A DNA stretch of 64,000 bases. Origin: Acidisoma cellulosilyticum. Lineage in GTDB: Bacteria > Pseudomonadota > Alphaproteobacteria > Acetobacterales > Acetobacteraceae. Made by a program: the position numbers and the translations under genes. The notes below the pieces were generated by a model. That model did no database searches and was not told the origin of the DNA. It was given only the letters and a program-made list of their open reading frames with translations. The stretch spans positions 1 through 64,000 of the forward strand of contig NZ_JAESVA010000018.1 in the NCBI RefSeq assembly GCF_020621385.1, given 5' to 3'. Each line of letters begins with the position of its first letter. The stretch's first letter is position 1. Positions 53,345 to 60,267 of this stretch are shown here, one piece after another.

Positions 53345-54421
53345 TTACGTCAGATAGGGGTAGTCTGTGTATCCATGAGGACCTGGCGTATAAAACGTAT
53401 CCATATCCAGTTCATTGAGGCCTGCCCCGCCTTGCCAGCGTGTTACCAGATCCGGATTTGATAGGATCGGTCGTCCAACGGCTATCAAATCAGCCGCGCC
53501 GGAGGCGACATCTTTCTCCGCGTGCGCCGCGTCGTAGCCCCCTGACAAAATCAGTGACCCTTTGAACAATTTCCGAATCGTCTGCTTGATTTTCACTGGC
53601 ACGGTCGGCGCGCCCATCGACGAGTGATCGACCAGGTGCAGGTACAAAGGTTGCAATTGGGTCAAATGTTGAGCGAGGTACTCGTAGTCGGCCTCCTGCT
53701 CTGGGTAATCAGTCATATCGTTCAACACGCCGAAAGGCGAAAGCCGAACGCCGACCTTGTCCTTGCCGATTGCGCGAATGACGGCTTCCGCGGTTTCCAG
53801 CACCATGCGAGCGCGGTTCTCGATGGGGCCGCCGTACTTGTCGCCGCGCTGGTTGCTCGTCGGCCGAATGAATTGCTCCAGCAGGTAGCCGTTCGCAGCG
53901 TGCAATTCCACGCCGTCGAACCCTGCCTCGATAGCATTCGTCGCACTAAGCACGAACTCCTCTATCGCGGTCTTGATATCGGCTTCCGACATCGCTTGCG
54001 GGGTTGCAAACGGCTGCATGCCCTCCGCGTCGGTATACATCTCGCCCGCCGCCGCGATCGCTGAGGGTGCAATTACGCGGGCGCCCTTGGGTAAGTTGAG
54101 TTGATGCACGATGCGGCCGCAATGCATGAGCTGGAGAAAGATCTTCGCGCCCTTGTCGTGGACGCCGTCGACCACACGCTTCCACCCCTGAACCTGTTCT
54201 TGTGAAAAAATCCCCGGAATGCGCGGATAACCCAAACCATTTGGCGAGGGGGAAGTGCCTTCGGTAATGATCAGGCCCACCGTGGCTCGCTGCGCATAGT
54301 ATTCAGCCATGAGATCATTGGGTACATTGTTGATCGCACGGTTACGTGTCAAAGGACTCATCACCAATCGGTTTTGTAACAATAGTGGACCGAGCGACGC
54401 TTTAGAAAATAGAGCGGACAT
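53345..54421 (-). CDS. Old yellow enzyme family alkene reductase (NemA-like)
   Basis: 358 residues. FMN-barrel motifs: LFSKASLGPLLLQNRLVMSP, LTRNRA, FLQLMHCGRIVHQLNLPKGA, and the catalytic pair in GVELHAANGYLLEQFIRP (His-x-x-Asn). TSNQRGDKYGGPIENRARMV and RPILSNPDLVTRWQGG follow as in NemA/OYE1. It should reduce activated C=C bonds in enals or nitro compounds with NADPH. It lies between the HD gene and the carboxymuconolactone decarboxylase-like gene, all on the minus strand. Confidence 0.93.
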   Translation of the reverse strand: MSALFSKASLGPLLLQNRLVMSPLTRNRAINNVPNDLMAEYYAQRATVGLIITEGTSPSPNGLGYPRIPGIFSQEQVQGWKRVVDGVHDKGAKIFLQLMHCGRIVHQLNLPKGARVIAPSAIAAAGEMYTDAEGMQPFATPQAMSEADIKTAIEEFVLSATNAIEAGFDGVELHAANGYLLEQFIRPTSNQRGDKYGGPIENRARMVLETAEAVIRAIGKDKVGVRLSPFGVLNDMTDYPEQEADYEYLAQHLTQLQPLYLHLVDHSSMGAPTVPVKIKQTIRKLFKGSLILSGGYDAAHAEKDVASGAADLIAVGRPILSNPDLVTRWQGGAGLNELDMDTFYTPGPHGYTDYPYLT

Positions 54422-54517
54422 AGCTTGCCTCAGTATCTAAAATGGGGTCACATATTTCGGTGCTTTGCGCGGAAAATAACAACGCCTTAGTTGGTAGATG
54501 CCTTGATATTTTCTCCT

Positions 54518-54564
54518 AGAGGAGCGGCCCCCACCCTGTGACTGATGTGGGGGACCCGTCCTCT
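54518..54564. terminator. Hairpin between the CMD-like and OYE genes
   Basis: A nested inverted repeat: AGAGGA ... TCCTCT outside and CCCCCAC ... GTGGGGG inside, with a 12-base loop. It lies 40 bases after the CMD-like stop in the direction of transcription. No T-run follows on the minus strand, so it could be a Rho-dependent site or a processing element rather than a classic terminator. Confidence 0.45.
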
Positions 54565-54603
54565 GGCTTGATGGATTAACGCAGCCATTCTTCCTGAAGA
54601 CGA

Positions 54604-55152
54604 TCACCCGGCCCAGGCATGGGCCTGAAAGGCCGCTTCGAGCGGGGGCCTCGTGATGCTGGCGGTGTAGTTGGTGATTGTGGACGCGGCCACGATGGCG
54701 ATGACCTCGAGCGCATGGTCCTTGCCGAAGCCCGCCGCGATAAATTGATCGACATCCTGATCGTCGAGACGCCCCCGCTTTTCAATCATTGTCCTTGCCA
54801 AAGCCGATAGCGCGGAGAGCTTGCCGTCCTTCGGCAGGCGGCCGTTGCGGATGGCCTGCACGTCCGCGGGATCGATCCCTGCCTCAAGGGCCAAAGCCGT
54901 ATGGAATGCGACAGCCCAAGTGCTCGCGTTGGTCACCGCATCAGTGAGGAGCACGATCTGGATCTGCGGCTCCGTAAAGCTGCCGCCATGAACATTGCCG
55001 AACAAACCAACGAGGCTGTTGATCAGTAAAGGAGACGTGGCGATCGCGCCGGCGATGTTCGGCAACATTCCGAATGCCGATTGCAAAGTTTGCAACCCCG
55101 GCTTCGAGCCCTCAGGCGCAGATTTGATCGTATGGATGGGAAAGAGTGTCAT
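54604..55152 (-). CDS. Carboxymuconolactone decarboxylase/AhpD-fold protein without active-site Cys
   Basis: 182 residues from ATG 55152 (AGGA six bases upstream; the frame reaches 55185). The fold segments are FGMLPNIAGAIATSPLLINS, LVGLFGNVHGGSFTEPQIQI, LTDAVTNASTWAVAFHTALA and HALEVIAIVAASTITNYTAS. In redox-active AhpD-like members the third reads E-x-N-x-C-x-x-C-x-x-x-H; here both Cys are replaced (Ser and Ala) while the His is kept. It may retain a lactone or decarboxylase role or be a binding protein. Confidence 0.82.
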   Translation of the reverse strand: MTLFPIHTIKSAPEGSKPGLQTLQSAFGMLPNIAGAIATSPLLINSLVGLFGNVHGGSFTEPQIQIVLLTDAVTNASTWAVAFHTALALEAGIDPADVQAIRNGRLPKDGKLSALSALARTMIEKRGRLDDQDVDQFIAAGFGKDHALEVIAIVAASTITNYTASITRPPLEAAFQAHAWAG

Positions 55153-55291
55153 ATTGGTTCCTTCACTAAGGTTAGGTTGAGCCATCGCAGCCGGTGCCTT
55201 GACTTGGCTGATACAAACTTATCTAAACGCTCGGTCGGTGGCGGATGTGCCAATAGACCCTCGGTTCTCGCCAAATCATCCGCGCGCAGGT

Positions 55292-56014
55292 TCATTCCGC
55301 ACTCAGGGCTGGGACGGCAATGCCCAGCTTGGCCGCGATACGCCGCGCTGTTTGCTCGCGCTGCGCAGTGACACCTCGCACGGACCGCCGCGCTGCTTCC
55401 AAGATCGCGGCTGGGGCTGTCTCCGGCGTGCCGCTGTTGAAGGGCGGCTCCGGCGCGTAGACCATGTGAAGCTGAATAGCCTGGGCAGCCTCGTCTCCAC
55501 GCAATTCGGCCGCAAGGCGCAAAGCACCGTCGATACCGGCGGTAACACCGGCGGCGGAGATCCAGGCTCCGTCAACCACTACACGTTCGTTGACAGGAAT
55601 CGCTCCGAAGAACGGCAAAAGGTGGAACGCCGACCAGTGTGTCGTAGCGCGGCGCTCTTTAAGCAACCCAGCCGCGCCGCACAACAAAGCGCCTGTGCAC
55701 ACCGAGAAAATGCTGCAAGCGCCCCCCGCTTGCCGTCTGATCCAGCCGAGCACTTCGCTGTCTTCCATCAACGCTTCTTGGCCGAACCCGCCCGGCACGT
55801 GCAGGACATCCAACGGCGGCGCTTCGGCCAGGGTCGCGTTAGGCGTAAGCCACAGTCCCTTCACGTCGCGGACGGGCGCCATGGTCTTGGCGTAAATGCG
55901 ATAGGTCGAGTTCGGGATACGCGACAGCACCTCGAACGGCCCTGTCAGATCGATCTGATCGATGCCCTCGAATAGGAGGGAGCCAATGTTCAGATGAGTG
56001 TCATGGGGAATCAT
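55292..56014 (-). CDS. DJ-1/PfpI family protein (isonitrile hydratase-like)
   Basis: 240 residues from ATG 56014 (GGAGA upstream). GSLLFEGIDQIDLTGPFEVL opens the fold; the nucleophile elbow is FSVCTGALLCGAAGLLKERR, with the Cys in SVCTGA; HWSAFHLLPFFGAIPV and ISAAGVTAGIDGALRLAAEL follow. This matches isonitrile hydratase and the amidase-like domain of GlxA regulators. It is divergent from the GlxA gene, with 56 bases between the start codons. Confidence 0.88.
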   Translation of the reverse strand: MIPHDTHLNIGSLLFEGIDQIDLTGPFEVLSRIPNSTYRIYAKTMAPVRDVKGLWLTPNATLAEAPPLDVLHVPGGFGQEALMEDSEVLGWIRRQAGGACSIFSVCTGALLCGAAGLLKERRATTHWSAFHLLPFFGAIPVNERVVVDGAWISAAGVTAGIDGALRLAAELRGDEAAQAIQLHMVYAPEPPFNSGTPETAPAAILEAARRSVRGVTAQREQTARRIAAKLGIAVPALSAE

Positions 56015-56070
56015 AGTCGTCTCCGGTTCCGAGTTCAGCAGTAGACAAGACGACACTACGCGGGCATCGT

Positions 56071-57072
56071 TTGGCGGAAATGCCAAAGAGCCCACGATCC
56101 CAGCCAAACACGGTCCGCAACATCGACATGCTCACGTTTCCGGGCGTGCAACTGCTCGACGTCACAGGGCCTTTTCAGGTGTTCGCCTCCGCCAACGACG
56201 CCGTCGAAGCCGCGGGCGGCGCGAGGCCTTACCGGATCAGGTTGATGGCGCAGGATGGCGGTGGCGTTACCTCTACGGCTGGCGTGGGGCTTGCGACGGT
56301 GCCGTTGAGCCGGCGCGAGGAGGTGGTCGATACCTTGATCGTCCCCGGAGGTTCAGGGGTTGAGGCTGTAGCCGCGAACCCGGCGATGATCGATTGGTTG
56401 CAGCAGCGGGCGAGCGTTGCGCGCCGCGTCGCCTCTGTGTGCACAGGGGCGTTCGTGCTTGCCACGGCGGGTATACTCGACGGACGTCGAGCGACGACCC
56501 ACTGGAGGTTTGCCGCAAGGCTTGCCCAACGCTTTCCCGCGATCCGGGTCGAGCCCGATCCGATTTTCCTATGCGACGGTTCAGTCTGGACCTCGGCCGG
56601 GGTGACCGCCGGAATCGATCTGGCGTTGGCGCTCGTGGAGGCGGATCTTGGCCGTTCCGTAGCGCTCGCTGTGGCCCGCTATCTGGTCGTTTTCCTCAAG
56701 CGTCCCGGCGGGCAGGCGCAATTCAGCGCCGCGCTGGCCTTGCAAGCGGCGGAGGACAAATTCGGCGCGCTCCATGACTGGATCAACGATCACCTCGCCG
56801 TCGAGCTCTCGCTCACCGTCCTGGCCGAACAGGCCGGTATGAGCGAGCGCAGTTTCAGTCGCCACTACGCGGAGGCGACGGGGCAAACACCGGCCCGCGC
56901 TGTTGAGCGCCTGAGAGTGGAAGCAGCTCGCCAGATGCTCTGCGAGTCACGTGTGCCATTCAAGCGGGTCGCGCAGCGGTGCGGATTTGGCTCGGAGGAA
57001 ACGATGCGGCGCAGCTTCCTGCGTCTGCTCGCCGTCACGCCGCAAGATTACCGCTCTCGCTTCACGATTTGA
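56071..57072 (+). CDS. GlxA family AraC-type transcriptional regulator
   Basis: 333 residues. Residues about 10-190 are a DJ-1/PfpI domain (DMLTFPGVQLLDVTGPFQVF, VASVCTGAFVLATAGILDGR), probably an effector sensor. About 230-330 is the AraC double HTH (LSLTVLAEQAGMSERSFSRH, RVPFKRVAQRCGFGSEETMR, RSFLRLLAVTPQDYRSRF). It probably controls the divergent DJ-1 gene and perhaps the CMD-like and OYE genes behind it. The Cys of SVCTGA is kept in the sensor domain. Confidence 0.92.
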   Translation: MAEMPKSPRSQPNTVRNIDMLTFPGVQLLDVTGPFQVFASANDAVEAAGGARPYRIRLMAQDGGGVTSTAGVGLATVPLSRREEVVDTLIVPGGSGVEAVAANPAMIDWLQQRASVARRVASVCTGAFVLATAGILDGRRATTHWRFAARLAQRFPAIRVEPDPIFLCDGSVWTSAGVTAGIDLALALVEADLGRSVALAVARYLVVFLKRPGGQAQFSAALALQAAEDKFGALHDWINDHLAVELSLTVLAEQAGMSERSFSRHYAEATGQTPARAVERLRVEAARQMLCESRVPFKRVAQRCGFGSEETMRRSFLRLLAVTPQDYRSRFTI

Positions 57073-57146
57073 CGCTCGCCCGCGTTTTGCACCGATGAGA
57101 CAGCGGGCTACCGGCTGCTTCGAACCAGGCTCAACAACAACGGCGA

Positions 57147-57535
57147 TTAAAACCACATATCCCCGACACATCGCTCGTCGCGCGGAAAACCGCTCATGGT
57201 GACCGGGTCGTGGTGGACAATCGGAACGGCGGCAACGGCCGCGGCATCCTCCGCGAGGCGCAGATTGACCGCACCGTAAAGCGCTCATCCTGGCCGCGAC
57301 TTGTGGCCAACCAGGCCACCACGCACGCACACCGGGCGCAGAAGTGAAACGCAAGCAACTTGCGATTCCAGACATAGGTCTCTGTCTCACGCGACACCGT
57401 GAAGGCCTCGCCCTCAAAGCCATAGGCCCAGAGCGCGCCGTAGCGTCGGCAAAGGCTGCAATTGCAGCCCGTCGCCGATGTCGGCACACCCTCGAAACGC
57501 CAATGCACCGCGCCGCAATGGCAAGACCCGTCCAT
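57147..57535 (-). pseudogene. GFA family protein, frameshifted near the C-terminus
   Basis: The frame starts MDGSCHCGAVHWRFEGVPTS with the zinc ligands CHCG, CNCSLCRRYG and FCARC. After GQDERFT it departs from the family. One base away the other frame reads YGAVNLRLAEDAAAVAAVPI then VHHDPVTMSGFPRDERCVGD and ends at 57147. So a single-base deletion near 57285 gives a wrong 25-residue tail. GFA proteins bind glutathione or other thiol adducts. Sequencing error is an alternative. Confidence 0.78.
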
Positions 57536-57648
57536 CGGTTCTCCTTCTCACCGGCCAGCCGTGCGAATATCCGTCTTGCCGAAATCATCACCCTTGAACA
57601 GCAGCGTCGCTCGGTTCGCCTTGGCACATGCGTATGCGCGTCCCTTTC

Positions 57649-58296
57649 CTACGAGCTCGCTTGTGGTTCCAATGGTGGGTCAAGCCATACGGGCATCTGA
57701 CAGTAGCGGCGCCCATGCTCGTCGTTCATGATCGACCTCCTGCAACTTGTCAGCGCTTTGCGTGGATCATTAGCGGCCATGAGTTCGGCCCAATCGGCCA
57801 CCGCTTCCGGGCCGGCGGCCATCGCAGACGCGATGGTATGTCCGACCAATTCGCCGTTAGTCCGCCCGGCGGTGTAGCCGATCGCATAAACATAGCCACC
57901 TGATACGGTGAGGGTTAGCAGCGCTGCTGTGGCTAGGCCGAGGATCGAACGCGTGCGCCATACGGCCAAGCGTTGCCGAGAGGAGCGTTCGACCAAAGCC
58001 ACCAGGCATGGCGTCAACTGGTCGAGGATGCCCATGCCGGCGGTTTGAACACGCGCGATCGCTTCCTCGGCCACTGCCTGTGCCTTGCGATCCAGCGACA
58101 CGGCAATGTCCGTCTGTATCCGTGCGCCGAGTTGGCTGACGTCCATAAGCGCGGTCATGGTCAGCGCCATGGCCTGCAACTGTTCCTTGAGGGGATCATC
58201 GTTCAGATGGGCGGCGAGGGCGGCCTGCTGTAATGCGCCGGACGCTTTTTCGACCTTGATGCGAAGTGCCTCGAGGCTTGGGATCACGGTATCCAT
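57649..58296 (-). CDS. Membrane protein of the mobilisation operon (DUF6118-like)
   Basis: 215 residues. Helical N-terminal part (VEKASGALQQAALAAHLNDD, ALTMTALMDVSQLGARIQTD), then RQRLAVWRTRSILGLATAAL and LTLTVSGGYVYAIGYTAGRT, the single membrane helix, and a C-terminal AANDPRKALTSCRRSIMNDE region with Cys residues in a short periplasmic or cytosolic tail. Similar proteins occur beside relaxases on alphaproteobacterial plasmids. The ATG overlaps the ATPase gene's end by 13 bases. Confidence 0.65.
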   Translation of the reverse strand: MDTVIPSLEALRIKVEKASGALQQAALAAHLNDDPLKEQLQAMALTMTALMDVSQLGARIQTDIAVSLDRKAQAVAEEAIARVQTAGMGILDQLTPCLVALVERSSRQRLAVWRTRSILGLATAALLTLTVSGGYVYAIGYTAGRTNGELVGHTIASAMAAGPEAVADWAELMAANDPRKALTSCRRSIMNDEHGRRYCQMPVWLDPPLEPQASS

Positions 58297-59156
58297 GAGG
58301 AGACGCCGGCGAAACGTGCATTCATAGCGTCAAGCCAAGCGCGCACGCCCGCACTCTCGAAGAGGCCAAGCTGCGGCGTGACAGTGCGATCGCGCGCATC
58401 GAGGAAATGGCAATGCCGCGCTTCGAGCGCCTCCATCGGAAACAACCGCGGCATCCAGAGGCTAATCGCGCGTTTGGTCAGCATTCGGTAATCAGGTGAC
58501 GCTGCCACACGCGCGAAGGTCTGCTCCCGGGTCAGCCCCGTGGCGATCGCGGTCTCATTGAAAACGATGGCCTGAGCCTGCGGGGAGAAACCGCGATCTA
58601 TCAGAGTGCGGGCAGGCAGAAGATCCTCAGGCTGATTGCCGGCCAGGTAGAATATGACAGGCGACAATCCACCTTTCTCAATCTCGCCCGCGAAGTTCGG
58701 CAGATCGCCCGCTAAAGATCGCAGGGTCGTATCGCCACCGCCAAGATCAATGATGGCCGATTGCTTGGATGCGATACAATCTTCGATGAGATCCAGTAAC
58801 CACCGTCTAACCCCGGCGGGATCATCGATCTCCGGCTGCTCGACCCCTTCGAAATAAGAGGCGAAGGAGGAATTGGTGGGGTCAATATCGGCGAGAACGA
58901 CCGAACTGCCTTGGTCCAGGGCTGTCTCCGTCATCCAGCGCAGCAGCGTGGTCTTGCCTGTTTTGCCGCGGCCGGCGGCAAAGACGATCTTGGGCTTTCC
59001 GGCAAGGTCGATACCTGTTTCGATCTTTGGCGCGACACGCTGGATGGCCGCTGGCACGGGCACACGGCTTTGTTCCTCGACTGATGTCACTACCTGCCGA
59101 CGAATGCGCGGCTGCGGTTTTGTGGCCTGGACGATCTTCTGCTCGTGCATCATCAC
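58284..59156 (-). CDS. ParA-fold ATPase of the mobilisation locus (TraL-like)
   Basis: 290 residues. After a basic leader (QPRIRRQVVTSVEEQSRVPV) comes the P-loop KPKIVFAAGRGKTGKTTLLR, VVLADIDPTNSSFASYFEGV, QSAIIDLGGGDTTLRSLAGD and GGLSPVIFYLAGNQPEDLLP. This is the MinD/ParA-like TraL type; TraL ATPases accompany relaxases. The broken copy at 49975-50684 is its relative. GAGAGGG lies before the triple ATG. Middle gene of a three-gene minus-strand operon. Confidence 0.8.
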   Translation of the reverse strand: MMMHEQKIVQATKPQPRIRRQVVTSVEEQSRVPVPAAIQRVAPKIETGIDLAGKPKIVFAAGRGKTGKTTLLRWMTETALDQGSSVVLADIDPTNSSFASYFEGVEQPEIDDPAGVRRWLLDLIEDCIASKQSAIIDLGGGDTTLRSLAGDLPNFAGEIEKGGLSPVIFYLAGNQPEDLLPARTLIDRGFSPQAQAIVFNETAIATGLTREQTFARVAASPDYRMLTKRAISLWMPRLFPMEALEARHCHFLDARDRTVTPQLGLFESAGVRAWLDAMNARFAGVSSWIP

Positions 59157-59170
59157 CCTCTCAAAATTAA

Positions 59171-59659
59171 TCAGTCTTCGCTGCGCATGGCTTCGCGAGC
59201 GTTGTGCGCGCGCTCGTCCTGCGGCGTTTGATCCTCGGCACCGAGCGGCGCAGCTGGCGCAAGAACTCTTTTTACGACCGGCACGCGAACACGACGCGGT
59301 ACAGCCTTCGCGTCAGGCGCGTTCGCCTTGTTCGCAGAGACGTCCGCCAATGACAGCGGGATTGGCGTCGTAGCGATCGCCGCGGCGAGAGACCGCTTCA
59401 ACGGTCGTGCAGCCCTGCGGATCTGCAACCGCAGTGTTTGGCCGGACCAGGGATTGCCGGTCCTGTACGTTATGCCGGCTTCCGTCATCGCTGCAGCAAC
59501 AGCGGTCCACGACCAATGGTGATTTCTCACGAGCCCAATCAGCATTTCGGCATTCTCTCGCAGCCACGGATCGATCAGCGCGCCTGGTCGCCATCGGTCT
59601 TTCAGTGATTGCGCCAATGCGGAAATCTCCTCAGCAGTGAAACTTGGACTGAACCTCAT
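59171..59659 (-). CDS. Hypothetical mobilisation-operon protein, 162 aa
   Basis: From ATG 59659 (MRFSPSFTAEEISALAQSLK). Helical N-terminal domain with RHHWSWTAV-like NHHWSWTAVAAAMTEAGITY and RTGNPWSGQTLRLQIRRA, resembling a DNA-binding helix-turn-helix that recognises specific DNA, then a basic linker (AKAVPRRVRVPVVKRVLAP) and an acidic end. It could be the oriT-binding accessory protein. First gene of the minus operon; 15 bases separate it from the TraL-like gene. Confidence 0.65.
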   Translation of the reverse strand: MRFSPSFTAEEISALAQSLKDRWRPGALIDPWLRENAEMLIGLVRNHHWSWTAVAAAMTEAGITYRTGNPWSGQTLRLQIRRAARPLKRSLAAAIATTPIPLSLADVSANKANAPDAKAVPRRVRVPVVKRVLAPAAPLGAEDQTPQDERAHNAREAMRSED

Positions 59660-59836
59660 GGACTGGAGGCTATTGCGGCTTTGTCGCTTTTTGAAATGTC
59701 GAGAGATCACGATCCATTCAAGAGAGGGGGATGGCGAGGGTTATACAGAGGGACATAGAGTGGTGAATTGAGTGGGCAATAGAGAGGGTGCCCAATGCCG
59801 TATTATGATGAGTTTCGGAAGGTGCAGCTGTAACAG

Positions 59837-59863
59837 ACCAAGGCATCCTAGCGGATGCTTGGT
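59837..59863. other. Hairpin in the divergent mobilisation region, candidate oriT
   Basis: ACCAAGGCATCC (59837-59848) and GGATGCTTGGT (59853-59863) form a stem with one bulged G and a TAGC loop. It lies in the space between the minus operon and the plus-strand relaxase genes, where MobF systems place their nic region. No nic sequence can be named from the data. Confidence 0.5.
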
Positions 59864-59930
59864 TGCGGCCCCTTTGGGGTCAAGCTACGGTCCGGGCAGA
59901 GCCGCAGACGATGTCCTGTCATCTCCGGAG

Positions 59931-60266
59931 ATGCCCTTGCCACCCACTGACCCCGCCGACCAAATTGCCGCCCGTCTCAAGGCGCTCGAGAGCGGGCAGT
60001 CGCTCATGAACCAAGCCCTCGGGCTGTTGGTGGACACCCTCCAGCAACAGACGGATCTCCTGGCGGAAATCGCCGCTGCCGTGCGGGAAGAGCCCGGTCA
60101 ATCGCCCATTGTCGCAGCCATTAATGACCTGACGGCCGCCGTTGAGACGATGGGCGCCGGGGTCGACGTGCTGCATGAGAAGTTGGACGCCTTGCCCGCG
60201 GCGTTGAGCGCTGCGCTCGATGACAACCCATTGCCGGAAGGCGCAGCAGAGCCCGCGGGGCTGTGA
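59931..60266 (+). CDS. Coiled-coil protein upstream of the relaxase, 111 aa
   Basis: MPLPPTDPADQIAARLKALE, then SGQSLMNQALGLLVDTLQQQ and a helix with VAAINDLTAAVETMGAGVDV. It is acidic and coiled-coil, like small TraD/TraC-type mobilisation accessories, but I recognise no named family. Its ribosome site (CGGAG) touches the ATG, so the true start may lie a few codons upstream in frame. Its TGA is one base from the relaxase GTG, so they should be coupled. Confidence 0.65.
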   Translation: MPLPPTDPADQIAARLKALESGQSLMNQALGLLVDTLQQQTDLLAEIAAAVREEPGQSPIVAAINDLTAAVETMGAGVDVLHEKLDALPAALSAALDDNPLPEGAAEPAGL

Positions 60267-60267
60267 C

